Assembly: GCA_024400545.1 (NCBI GenBank)
Contig: JAKSMO010000002.1
Location: 1 to 64,000, forward strand
DNA from: Bacteroidales bacterium
Lineage (GTDB): Bacteria > Bacteroidota > Bacteroidia > Bacteroidales > P3
Direction of reading: 5' to 3'
DNA: 64,000 nucleotides
In this document: piece after piece, positions 17,737 through 26,481 of the stretch
Layout of the letters: each line of letters starts with the position of its first letter
Position numbering within the stretch: position 1 is the stretch's first letter
Program-made: the position numbers and the translations under genes
The notes under the pieces: model-generated
The model's input: the letters and a program-made list of their open reading frames with translations, nothing else
The model's database searches: none
What the model was told of the DNA's origin: nothing

Positions 17737-19662
17737 TTAATCGTTGTTAGTGACTATAAATGGATGATATTTCTTTTGTAATTTCTTCTTGAATTTGGTC
17801 TTTTGCCCTTGGGGCACGACGATACGTTCCAGCGAGTCGCAGCCCACGAATGCGTCTTTGCCTATTTGCTCAACGTTTCCGGGAGATTCTATCACACGCA
17901 GGTTCTTGCATTCGGCAAAAGCCATGGTGTCCAGCAGGGCGAGGCGTTTGGGCAGGCGGATGGTCTGCAAGGAGTTGCATTGTTCGAAGGCGCCGTCTTC
18001 GATTGATGCCAGCTTGCTGGGGAAGCGGATGTCTTGCAGCGATTCGCAATAACAGAATGCGTAAGGATCAATCGTGGTCAGATTCCGCGGGAGGGTTACT
18101 ATTTCTAGTGCGGAGCAGTCCCTAAATGCTTGCTGGCCTATTTTGCTGACCTTGGCCGGAATGTTGATTTTTTTTAGGTTGGAGCAGCCGACAAACGCTT
18201 CTTCGCCGATAAGGGTAAGGCTGGCTGGCAGCTTTATCTTTTTGAGCGACGAGCAGCTGTGGAATGTTTCGTCGTTTATGGCGGTTAGTTTGTTGGGGAG
18301 CCGCACCTCAGATAATTGGTGGCACGACGAAAAAGCGTAGCCTCCAATGTGCGTGACTGTGTCGGGCAGGATGGCTTTGTGTATTCGGGTTTCCCCCAAA
18401 GCACATCCGCCTATGCTGGATAGGCCTTCGGGGAAGTTGATTTCGGATAATGAGGTGCAGTCGAAAAAAGCATCTTCGCCGATTGCCTGCAGGCTTGACG
18501 GAAGCGTGACTTGCTGGATTGTATGGAAGCCGGAGAATGCGTTATCGCATATTCTGACCACGCCTTCGGGTATGGCAATCTTCCTTTTCCTCCCCCAGAA
18601 ACCATAGACCTCTTTTCGGTCGTCAGACAGAATCAGGTTGTCTTCAACGATAAAATTAGGAGAGTTTGATGTGATATTATCTGCCGAAAGAGGGCCTATC
18701 GGATTGTCGGAAATGTTGGATAGCTGGCGGGGTAGTGTTATACTATCTAGCGATTTGCAACCAGCGAATGCGTGAAAACCTATGTGGGCGACGGAGTCGG
18801 GCAGGTCGAGGTCGGACAGATTCTCGCAGTTGTAGAAAGCTTTGCGGCCAATGTAGGTGAGACCTTGCGGGAGTTGGATCTGACGCAGCGATGTGCAGTC
18901 CACGAAGACCCAGTCGCCGATTTCTTTGAGGCCTTGGTTCATTGTGACTGATTCCAGCGTTGTACAACCTGCAAATGCGCTATCAAGCACTGTGTGGACG
19001 CTTGGGGGAATTGTGATATGGGTGAGGGCTGTGCAACCTTGGAATGCACCATACCCAATTGATTCCAGATTTGCAGGCAGTAGGATCTCGGACTGCTGGC
19101 CGCAATCGTCAAATGCGTATGCGTCTATTTTTTTGAGGCTTTTGGGGAGGACGACTTCTTCGATTCCTTTTCGGTATAAAAAAGTATGGGAGCCGACAAT
19201 CTCAATGCCTTCGGGGATGACAACCCTTTTATCGTTGCCGAAATAGCAGATCAAGGTTCGGTCGATTTCTGAAACCAGGAATCCGTTCGCAATGGTCACA
19301 TAAGGAGAATGGGAAATAACTTGGGGCTCGACGTATCGAAAGAACGGGTCTTGGCCCAAGTAACGCACATTTTCGGGAATGGTGATTTGGTCTAAGTACC
19401 AACATTGGGCAAAAGCCTCCCCACCTATGGCCAGCAGGCTTTGCGGCAGTATCAGTTCTGCCAGTTCGCAGTTGTCGAAAAAGGCCCACTCGCAGATGGC
19501 CTCGGTGCCTTCCTTCACTCGATACTTCTTAGGTGCTTTGCTGCCGCTTAGAAGTCGCCGCCCGTCGGTGCTATATACCACACCGTATCGGTCAGCCACA
19601 CCAGCTGCTAATTCCTCTTCCGATGCTTCGGCAGTCATAGCAATGATATCTTTCTCTGTCAT
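17737..19662 (-). CDS. BspA-like leucine-rich repeat (LRR_5) protein
   Basis: 641 residues from the ATG at 19662; an open frame upstream lacks LRR character and overlaps the next gene, so I excluded it. After an acidic N-terminus (MTEKDIIAMTAEASEEELA) the protein is almost entirely ~23-residue LRR_5 repeats of the form LTxIGxxAFxxCxxLxxIxLP, about 20 copies. They are interrupted near residues 330-370 by a linker (GPLSADNITSNSPNF). It ends with a basic cap (QGQKTKFKKKLQKKYHPF). No signal peptide, lipobox or T9SS tail is seen, unlike secreted BspA proteins, so it may be cytoplasmic. It lies between the CHU_C gene and cdaA, 4 bases from the latter. Confidence 0.85.
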   Translation of the reverse strand: MTEKDIIAMTAEASEEELAAGVADRYGVVYSTDGRRLLSGSKAPKKYRVKEGTEAICEWAFFDNCELAELILPQSLLAIGGEAFAQCWYLDQITIPENVRYLGQDPFFRYVEPQVISHSPYVTIANGFLVSEIDRTLICYFGNDKRVVIPEGIEIVGSHTFLYRKGIEEVVLPKSLKKIDAYAFDDCGQQSEILLPANLESIGYGAFQGCTALTHITIPPSVHTVLDSAFAGCTTLESVTMNQGLKEIGDWVFVDCTSLRQIQLPQGLTYIGRKAFYNCENLSDLDLPDSVAHIGFHAFAGCKSLDSITLPRQLSNISDNPIGPLSADNITSNSPNFIVEDNLILSDDRKEVYGFWGRKRKIAIPEGVVRICDNAFSGFHTIQQVTLPSSLQAIGEDAFFDCTSLSEINFPEGLSSIGGCALGETRIHKAILPDTVTHIGGYAFSSCHQLSEVRLPNKLTAINDETFHSCSSLKKIKLPASLTLIGEEAFVGCSNLKKINIPAKVSKIGQQAFRDCSALEIVTLPRNLTTIDPYAFCYCESLQDIRFPSKLASIEDGAFEQCNSLQTIRLPKRLALLDTMAFAECKNLRVIESPGNVEQIGKDAFVGCDSLERIVVPQGQKTKFKKKLQKKYHPFIVTNND

Positions 19663-19735
19663 GGTGTTCGTGATATTTCTAGTGATTCGTTGTCGGGGTG
19701 TGAACCTCGGGGTGGTTTCGGTATTTGTGTGGCAC

Positions 19736-22162
19736 TTATTCGCTGAGGACCTCAATGACACCCTTGTGCATGGTGTGAATCTTGATGCCGTGGGCCCTGA
19801 AGATGAAGAAATAGGTGCCGTCGGGGGCGTGATGTGCGGCGGGATCCCACCAGTCCGATTCGCTGGCGATGTTTTGCTTGTGATATACGGGAACTCCTTC
19901 GCGACTGAAGATGGTGAGCTCATTATACTTAAAGCACTGATTCTCCAACAGACCGCCAATAACGAAACGGTCGTTCAGTCCATCGCCGTTGGGAGTCACC
20001 ACATTGGGATATGTCAGCGAGGAGTCGCAGTGGTCGCCGTTCCAGAAAATGTGGAGGTAGTAGTGCACTATGCTGTCGCAACCGGCTTCGTTGTAGGTGC
20101 GGTAGATATAGTCGGCCACGGTATCGTTGAAGACAGTGTCGAAGACATACCGGGGCAGCTGACTTTCAACAATGGTGTCGTAGATGGTGGTGTCGGAGCT
20201 GGGAATGATGTGAAGGAGGAAATAGGTGTTGCTGTCCTCGCCATGGATGCCTGTATGTTCGAAGTGGTAGATGCCTTCGATAGAAAGTTCCCGCCCCTCG
20301 TAGGTTACGGGGATGTCTGATTCGCAAGCGTAATAGATAATGGTGTCGTAGATGTTTCGGTAGATGGTGAGGTGATAGTCGAAGGTGGTGTCGCAGCCTG
20401 TGAGATCAGTGGAACGGATAAAGGTGGTGTCGATATTGCTGAGGAAGGTGGTGTCGAATCGCGCCCACGGCAGCTGGTTTTCAACGATGGTGTCGAACAG
20501 TTCTTGGTAGAGCGGCGTGTGTATGGTGATGAAGATAGAGTCGTTGATGGAGTTGCAGGTGGTAGGGTTGGTGTTGTGCAGATGGTACCAGCCGGTGTAG
20601 GCGGTGTCGGCTATTATGTAGAGGGAGTCTGTCTCGGTGTTGAAGAAACCATTGGGGCCAGCGAGTTGGAAGTGATCGACATTCCCTCGCTCAAATTTGA
20701 AGAATACGGTGTCGCCCTGACAGTAGTGTTGGTCCATGTTGAAATACATATAGCCTTCGTCGAGGTCATAGTCGGTGAGGATGGTATAAGTGCAGCCGCA
20801 GAGGGTGTCAAGGTCTCTGAGTATCAATTCGGTGAGTCGGAAAGGGGATGGGTTGTGAAGTCTGTCTTGGCCAACCTGCCAATCTAACCTGGTGAAGAAA
20901 TAGGTGGTGTCGTTCCAGTCGCGAGGCCAGGTGTGGATGGGCATGGCGTCGCCAGATGAGAGGGTGAACATGTTTCGGACGGAGTCGGGAGCATAGATGG
21001 TATACCGTTCCAGGCGGGTGAAGGTGGAAGGATAGAGCGGGGCCTGCATGGAGCCGGAACAGTCGTGGCGGGGCAACATGGTGCCACCGAAGTAACCGCC
21101 ATAGTAGGCAGTGACGAAGGTGGCCACGGGTTTGTCGAATTCAAAATACCAAGTGGAGCTTTGGGGATAGAAGGTGGTGTCGTCGCCTCGGTTGAGAACG
21201 ATGGAGGAGGGTAGGTCGCCGGCAAAGAGACAGCGAGTGTTGTCGTAGAGGGGGTAGAAGGTTATCTGGAGGTTGTCGCTGTCGATATCGCCATGGCGCT
21301 GCGCGGTGTATCGGGTGCCGAGCAGGCGAGAGGGGACAATCTGTTCGCCGATGGTGCTGCAGTGGACGTCGTTGGTGCTGCGGACACTGTCGGCGGTAAT
21401 GTTGACGGCTATAGGGTGGTTGGAGGTGACGATGCTGCCCCCGAGCTGGTGCTGCGGGTCGGTGCTGGCAGCGAGGGCATAGTATGTCTGTCCTCTCTGG
21501 AGAATGATGTTGAGCGGGGTGTGGGCGGGGGTGCCGCAGAGAAGGTCGGCAGAGGGGTCTATCTGCACTTTGGTGTGGTCTTCGGTGGCAATGATTTCGA
21601 TGCAGGTGCGGAGTGAGCGAATATAATTGGATCTGTAGGGACGGGTGACATTCTTGGGTGCAGGAACGAGGAAATGAGTGCCCAGGGCGTTATGTCCCTT
21701 GAGAGTGTAGCGGTCGCGCGAGGTGAAGACGCTGGTGAGGGGTGTGGTGGAGGTGGCGTGAATGCCTGTGGTTCGATAGCAGGTGTCGCCACGCATATAT
21801 ACGCCGGGGCCTGTTATGAAAATACTATTGGGCTGCAAGTTATGAGTAATGGGGATGTCGGGAATTACATTACCCGAGGCAGTGTCCATGACGAAAAATT
21901 CAAAGTGGATGTCGGCCGATTGGTCGTAGGTGTAGAATGAGTGGTCCGCCGTAGCCATGCGGTGCAACGTATAGTAGGGGTAGGCAAACCAAAAAGAGGT
22001 GTCGGTCTGGGCTTTTGCGTCGAAGACCAGCAGCGAGAGTAACGCGATTGCCAAGATGTTTCTTTTTGGAAATGTTTGCGCGAACCCAAACGCAGTGTCA
22101 AGTTGGGTTTTGGCACTGGGAGGCAGAAGCATGAGTACAATCGTTGTGAGCAGCCGTTTCAT
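19736..22162 (-). CDS. Secreted CHU_C (T9SS type-B sorting) protein, paralogue
   Basis: 808 residues, same architecture as the gene at 237-2573: IgGFc-binding-like N-terminal half, modules with IVENQLPWARFDT and IVESQLPRYVFDT, and a CHU_C tail (VVTPNGDGLNDRFVIGG ... GTYFFIFRAHGIKIHTMHKG). The last ~190 residues are nearly the same in both proteins and similar at the DNA level. The N-terminus is odd: MKRLLTTIVLMLLPPSAK and QLDTAFGFAQ are followed by a second complete export signal (KRNILAIALLSLLVFDAKAQ) and TDTSFWFAYP, as if two gene starts were fused. Predicted to be attached to the cell surface by type IX secretion. Confidence 0.85.
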   Translation of the reverse strand: MKRLLTTIVLMLLPPSAKTQLDTAFGFAQTFPKRNILAIALLSLLVFDAKAQTDTSFWFAYPYYTLHRMATADHSFYTYDQSADIHFEFFVMDTASGNVIPDIPITHNLQPNSIFITGPGVYMRGDTCYRTTGIHATSTTPLTSVFTSRDRYTLKGHNALGTHFLVPAPKNVTRPYRSNYIRSLRTCIEIIATEDHTKVQIDPSADLLCGTPAHTPLNIILQRGQTYYALAASTDPQHQLGGSIVTSNHPIAVNITADSVRSTNDVHCSTIGEQIVPSRLLGTRYTAQRHGDIDSDNLQITFYPLYDNTRCLFAGDLPSSIVLNRGDDTTFYPQSSTWYFEFDKPVATFVTAYYGGYFGGTMLPRHDCSGSMQAPLYPSTFTRLERYTIYAPDSVRNMFTLSSGDAMPIHTWPRDWNDTTYFFTRLDWQVGQDRLHNPSPFRLTELILRDLDTLCGCTYTILTDYDLDEGYMYFNMDQHYCQGDTVFFKFERGNVDHFQLAGPNGFFNTETDSLYIIADTAYTGWYHLHNTNPTTCNSINDSIFITIHTPLYQELFDTIVENQLPWARFDTTFLSNIDTTFIRSTDLTGCDTTFDYHLTIYRNIYDTIIYYACESDIPVTYEGRELSIEGIYHFEHTGIHGEDSNTYFLLHIIPSSDTTIYDTIVESQLPRYVFDTVFNDTVADYIYRTYNEAGCDSIVHYYLHIFWNGDHCDSSLTYPNVVTPNGDGLNDRFVIGGLLENQCFKYNELTIFSREGVPVYHKQNIASESDWWDPAAHHAPDGTYFFIFRAHGIKIHTMHKGVIEVLSE

Positions 22163-22368
22163 GTCGAATTTTTAAATATAGATAATTGGCAAAAATAAAC
22201 ATTTTTTTTGAGATAGATGTTTTTTTGAAAAAAGAAACAGGACATTCCGATGCGGAGGGTTCTGTATCTTGATGTATATTATGTGATTAGTGTCCGAGAA
22301 TATCTCTGAGAGCGAGTTTCTTCGCCGTGCCGGATTTAGCTAGTTCGTTGGAGTTGTGGGGAGGGTGT

Positions 22369-23244
22369 CTAACGAAGCAGCTCGATGGCGATTTGCGCGA
22401 AGCGGGGATTGTGGACGCGGAGGAGGCTGGAGCCGGCCTGCAGGGCTATGGTGTTGAGCACCACGGTGCCAATCTCGGAGTCGGGCAGGTCGGTAGGGTT
22501 GGCTGGCATTTTGTCGGCCAGCTTCTTGGTGATCATCGACTTGTTGGACAGCGCGGTAAGCAGGGGATTGTTGGGGAAGTTGGCTATGAGTTCGTGGAGG
22601 CGGTGCAGGAGTTCGTGGTTCTGCTCCAGGGTCTTGGCAAAGCCGAAACCGGGATCGATCCATACATCCTTGGCGCCCAACCGATATAGTTCTTCGAGTT
22701 TCTCGTTGAAATAGCGGGTGAGATCGGCCACAATGTCGCCATAGCTGGTGTTCTGGGTCTGTTGCATAACAGAGGGCAACCCCTTGGTGTGCATGAGGAT
22801 ATAGGGCACTTTGAGCGAAGCTGCAGTGGAGAGCATCTGAGGGTCGAACTGGCCACCGGAGATGTCGTTGATGATATCTGCTCCAGCCTCTATAGCAGCA
22901 GCCGCGGGTTTGCTATAACAGGTATCGACAGAGATTATTGTATCGGGCGGAAGATTGTCGCGAAGCAGGCGAACCAAAGGTACAAGTTTATCGGCTTCGG
23001 CCTGAGGTTCGAGGAGCTGAGCGCCAGGACGGGAAGAGACAACGCCAAGGTCGATAATATCAGCACCTTGAGACAATAGCAAACGAGCCTGCGAGAGCAC
23101 GGCCTCCTGGCTTGTATAACGGCCGCCATCGTAAAACGAGTCGGGAGTGGAATTGAGAATTCCCATGACAACAGGACGAGAAAAGGTGACTTCGCGATCA
23201 CGCAAACGGACTGAGAATGGTGAAAAATGAGACTGATAATTCAT
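22369..23244 (-). CDS. folP: Dihydropteroate synthase
   Basis: A 291-residue TIM-barrel enzyme that joins pABA to hydroxymethyl-dihydropterin diphosphate in folate synthesis. Signature 1 is VVMGILNSTPDSFYDGGRY and signature 2 GADIIDLGVVSSRPGA, where the usual Gly-Ala/Glu-Ser-Thr-Arg reads VVSSRPG. Further conserved parts are SVDTCYSKPAAAA, ADIINDISGG, DVWIDPGFGFAKT and the C-terminal RVHNP. Sulfonamides act at this site. In related genomes cdaA follows immediately; here two accessory genes intervene. Confidence 0.96.
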   Translation of the reverse strand: MNYQSHFSPFSVRLRDREVTFSRPVVMGILNSTPDSFYDGGRYTSQEAVLSQARLLLSQGADIIDLGVVSSRPGAQLLEPQAEADKLVPLVRLLRDNLPPDTIISVDTCYSKPAAAAIEAGADIINDISGGQFDPQMLSTAASLKVPYILMHTKGLPSVMQQTQNTSYGDIVADLTRYFNEKLEELYRLGAKDVWIDPGFGFAKTLEQNHELLHRLHELIANFPNNPLLTALSNKSMITKKLADKMPANPTDLPDSEIGTVVLNTIALQAGSSLLRVHNPRFAQIAIELLR

Positions 23245-23261
23245 AGTTCAAAAAAAAAGTG

Positions 23262-23269
23262 TATCTTTG
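23262..23269 (+). promoter_or_regulatory. Minus-7 box of the DUF1599 operon
   Basis: TATCTTTG followed by C, between the divergent folP and DUF1599 genes. It gives a leader of about 90 bases ahead of the DUF1599 ATG. Confidence 0.6.
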
Positions 23270-23364
23270 CTTGTTTATTTGGATAACGTTTTTTTGATTT
23301 TTTAATTGTGTGACAGCAAATAAATATTCAAAAAAGCCGTTATTAGACATTGAATTTTTATATT

Positions 23365-23913
23365 ATGCCTGATACAAAGCAAGAATTTGAAGTGGAAATT
23401 TCTCGTTGCAGAGAGATTTTTGAGAAGAAAACACGCGACTACGGTACGTCGTGGCGCATTCTTCGTCTGCCATCGCTGACGGACCAGATATTCATTAAGG
23501 CCAACCGCATCCGCAGTATTCAGGAAAGCGGTATCAGCAAAGTGGGTGATGGCGTGGAACCCGAGTTTGTGGCCATGGTAAACTATGCTGTGATGGCCCT
23601 GATACAACAAGAGCTGGGTGCCGACGGCAATCAAGAACTGCCAATAGAGGAAGCATTGGCTTTGTATGACAAGCACATTACCCGCACCGTCACACTTATG
23701 CTTGACAAGAATCACGACTACGGCGAGGCTTGGCGAATGATGCGCGTGAGTTCGATGGTGGATTTGATTTTGATGAAACTGCGCCGTATCAAACAAATTG
23801 AAGACAATCACGGCCACACGATTATCTCGGAAGGCGTGGAGGGCGGATATATGGACATTATCAACTATTCCATTTTTTGCCTAATCCGCTTCACTGAAGG
23901 AACAAATAATTGA
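23365..23913 (+). CDS. DUF1599 (Nmad1-like) protein
   Basis: 182 residues from the ATG at 23365. Two copies of the same motif give an internal duplication: KTRDYGTSWRILRLPSLTDQ and KNHDYGEAWRMMRVSSMVDL, each followed by a helix with RIRSIQ or RIKQIE. This is the DUF1599 family, also called nucleotide modification-associated domain 1 from its presence in modified-DNA phages. In Bacteroidota it is a conserved chromosomal gene whose function is unknown. It heads a plus-strand run with the BT_3928-like gene 31 bases downstream. Confidence 0.88.
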   Translation: MPDTKQEFEVEISRCREIFEKKTRDYGTSWRILRLPSLTDQIFIKANRIRSIQESGISKVGDGVEPEFVAMVNYAVMALIQQELGADGNQELPIEEALALYDKHITRTVTLMLDKNHDYGEAWRMMRVSSMVDLILMKLRRIKQIEDNHGHTIISEGVEGGYMDIINYSIFCLIRFTEGTNN

Positions 23914-23944
23914 CATATTAGACATTACACAAACATAGAAATTT

Positions 23945-25084
23945 ATGATTAAAGACAACAAACTAAATTGGTCGCTGAATGTGATATCCCGCATCATTGT
24001 AGGGTTGGTGTTCCTTTTCTCGAGTTTTGTGAAGGGCGTTGACCCGCTGGGAACCAGCTACAAAATAACCGAATACATGACCACATGGTCGTTTTTTGGT
24101 ATGTCTTTTGAGGGTTTTGTGCCCCTGGCCACTCCCCTATCGGTACTCTTGGTGGTATTGGAATTTACCGTTGGCACCATGTTGATTTTCGGTTCTTTCC
24201 GCCGACTCACTGCCTGGACGTTACTGCTAATGATGATATTCTTCACCGGCAGCACGCTCTACGATGCACTAACCAACGAAGTGACCGACTGCGGCTGCTT
24301 TGGTGACGCAATAAAACTGACGAACTGGCAGACTTTCGGAAAGAATGTCGTACTGATGATTTTGGCCATTTGGATTTTCATCACAATGAATATTCGCCGT
24401 AAAAAGCGCACCGAGCACGATGTGCTGGTGTTGATTTTCTCGGTGGTGATTATGACAATTTTTGCCATTTTCAATATCAACAACGAGCCCTGCATTGATT
24501 TCCGCGCTTGGAAAATGGGCAACCAAATGATGGAGATGGACGAGGGCTTAGAGGTGCAAAGCTTTGTGACCTACCGCAATACCACTACTGGCGAGACCGA
24601 AGAGTTCCTCTCATCGGAATTGGTAAACAAGATGAGCGACCCAGAATGGGAAAAGAACTGGGAGTGGGAAAGCAGCCGTGTGGTTGACCCTCACGAGATC
24701 AAGGCTGACGGATTTTCGATGCTGGACATGGATATGGAAGACCATGCCCACGAATTAATCGGTTCGCCCGACTATCTGCTCATCGTTACCATCCACCATT
24801 TAGACAAGGTGGACGAGAAAGGCATACGCGCCATACAGCAAACTTTTGAAATGGCCAATGAGAATGGTGTGCAGATGGTTCTCCTCAGCTCAGCATTGCC
24901 CGAAGATGTGCAAGCATTCCTCTATGACAACAAGTTAGACGAAATGGAGTTTTATTTTGCCGATGCCACTGCTATTGAAACCATGGCACGATCGAACCCT
25001 GCATTTGTGCTGATGAAGGAAGGCAAGGTGATGGGCAAATGGCACCACCGCCATGTGCGCGATCTGCTTGACTACCAATTCTAA
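23945..25084 (+). CDS. BT_3928-like DoxX/MauE-type membrane protein
   Basis: 379 residues. Four TM helices in the first ~145 residues form a DoxX/MauE-like bundle: IIVGLVFLFSSFVKGVDP, then a loop and two further helices. The conserved DCGCFGDAIKL motif lies between TM3 and TM4, and a fifth hydrophobic segment lies near 160-178. The remaining ~200 residues are soluble, with a thioredoxin-like texture but no CxxC. DCGCFG-bearing DoxX proteins usually serve thiol or quinone redox; the exact reaction here is unknown. The neighbour order DUF1599 then this gene is common in Bacteroidales. Confidence 0.82.
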   Translation: MIKDNKLNWSLNVISRIIVGLVFLFSSFVKGVDPLGTSYKITEYMTTWSFFGMSFEGFVPLATPLSVLLVVLEFTVGTMLIFGSFRRLTAWTLLLMMIFFTGSTLYDALTNEVTDCGCFGDAIKLTNWQTFGKNVVLMILAIWIFITMNIRRKKRTEHDVLVLIFSVVIMTIFAIFNINNEPCIDFRAWKMGNQMMEMDEGLEVQSFVTYRNTTTGETEEFLSSELVNKMSDPEWEKNWEWESSRVVDPHEIKADGFSMLDMDMEDHAHELIGSPDYLLIVTIHHLDKVDEKGIRAIQQTFEMANENGVQMVLLSSALPEDVQAFLYDNKLDEMEFYFADATAIETMARSNPAFVLMKEGKVMGKWHHRHVRDLLDYQF

Positions 25085-25119
25085 GAACGAAAAACAACCT
25101 ATAAGAAATACAACCAATT

Positions 25120-25656
25120 ATGATACAAAGAAAACAAACCCTCTTTCTGATTATTGCTATCTGCGCAATGATATTGTGCTTCACTTTCCCCATTGCCAGA
25201 TATTCAAGCATGTCGTCGTTGCAAATGCCTGTTACCGGTGAACTTAACCTAATAGCCAAACACATCGACTTCAATCCCGAGCAGCTTATGAGCCTCGAAC
25301 CCATCGCCCTGGGTCAGGACGGTTTCTTTAATGCTTGGCCACTGACGCTCATCACTATTGGTGTGATGGCCATCTCGCTTATCAGCATCTTTCTTTTCAA
25401 AAAACGCACCGTTCAGATGAAAGTGGTGGCTTTTGGATTCTTGCTGAGCGTATTGGACATCGCTCTGACGTTTGCATGGGCAGTGGATGCCTGCCAGAAA
25501 GCATTACCTTTCAACAATATGGGATGCACAGATGTGACCAACCATTTCGGCATTGGATCTTTTGCCCCTATCGTAGCAGCCGCAATGCTCTTCTTGGCTC
25601 AACGAGCTATTAAGAAAGACGAAGAGATGGTGCGCGCTGCCGACCGTTTGAGATAA
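25120..25656 (+). CDS. DUF4293 membrane protein
   Basis: 178 residues with four TM helices (about 7-25, 72-95, 103-123 and 143-160). The N-terminal MIQRKQTLFL and C-terminal AIKKDEEMVRAADRLR are typical of DUF4293. Function unknown. tsaE begins 10 bases downstream, so the two are probably cotranscribed. Confidence 0.85.
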   Translation: MIQRKQTLFLIIAICAMILCFTFPIARYSSMSSLQMPVTGELNLIAKHIDFNPEQLMSLEPIALGQDGFFNAWPLTLITIGVMAISLISIFLFKKRTVQMKVVAFGFLLSVLDIALTFAWAVDACQKALPFNNMGCTDVTNHFGIGSFAPIVAAAMLFLAQRAIKKDEEMVRAADRLR

Positions 25657-25666
25657 ACTTTCTACC

Positions 25667-26089
25667 ATGCAAGAAATATTCAATTCAGTAGATCAGTTAC
25701 CCATTGTGGCACGGAAATTGCTTGACACATTTCCAGAAGAGCGGTTTTTTGCCTTTTTTGGCAAGATGGGCGTGGGCAAGACCACCCTCATCAAAGAACT
25801 CTGCCTACAACTGGGTGTGGAAGACAATGTGTGCAGTCCTACATTCGCTATAGTGAACTCATACTGCCGGGCAGAAGGAGACCCCGTGTATCACTTCGAC
25901 TTCTACCGCCTGAAAAATGTGGACGAAGCTTATGACATAGGCTATGAGGAATACTTTTACAGCGGAGAATACTGCTTTACTGAATGGACCGAAAAAATTG
26001 AAGAATTACTCCCCGAACAGTATGTGAGGGTAGATATTGAGGAAAATAACGGAATAAGAACTTTAATCGCAAATTTGAAAAATGACTGA
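25667..26089 (+). CDS. tsaE: tRNA threonylcarbamoyladenosine biosynthesis ATPase TsaE
   Basis: 140 residues. Walker A is FGKMGVGKTTL, followed by SPTFAIVNSY and YHFDFYRL and the Walker B-like ...EYCFTEWTEKI. TsaE powers the TsaB-TsaD-TsaE complex that puts t6A at position 37 of ANN-decoding tRNAs; the partner tsaD is also in this window (37828-38835), 12 kb away. The gene overlaps rsfS by 8 bases, consistent with translational coupling. Confidence 0.95.
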   Translation: MQEIFNSVDQLPIVARKLLDTFPEERFFAFFGKMGVGKTTLIKELCLQLGVEDNVCSPTFAIVNSYCRAEGDPVYHFDFYRLKNVDEAYDIGYEEYFYSGEYCFTEWTEKIEELLPEQYVRVDIEENNGIRTLIANLKND

Positions 26090-26429
26090 ATCTGAGATAC
26101 TCGCCAAATTGGCCGCCCAAGCCCTGGACGAAAAGAAGGGCATTGACGTGCAAATTCTTGATCTGCGCGGTCTGCAATCGGCCCCTTGCGCATTCTTTGT
26201 AATAGCCTCGGGTAATGTTCCGTCACATGTGACAGCACTTAGCGACCATGTGCATGAGATTGTGAAAAAGGCAACCGGACTTAACCCCTCGAAAGTGGAG
26301 GGTTACATGAATGCCGAATGGATCCTGATGGACTACTTTGATGTGGTGGTACACATCTTCCAGCAGGACAAGCGCCAGTTTTTCCGTTTGGAACAGCTTT
26401 GGGCCGACGCCGCACATGTTGAGATCTAA
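26082..26429 (+). CDS. rsfS: Ribosomal silencing factor RsfS
   Basis: 115 residues of the RsfS/Iojap family, which binds uL14 on the 50S subunit and blocks subunit joining during starvation. Family features are KKGIDVQILDLRGLQSAPCA, VIASGNVPSHVTALSDHV, EGYMNAEWILMDYFDVVVHI and the C-terminal FRLEQLWADA. It starts inside the end of tsaE and precedes ftsH by 52 bases. Confidence 0.95.
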   Translation: MTESEILAKLAAQALDEKKGIDVQILDLRGLQSAPCAFFVIASGNVPSHVTALSDHVHEIVKKATGLNPSKVEGYMNAEWILMDYFDVVVHIFQQDKRQFFRLEQLWADAAHVEI

Positions 26430-26481
26430 CATCTCGATATGCAATCATAACCATTAAATACTATTGAATCAATAATTGTTT

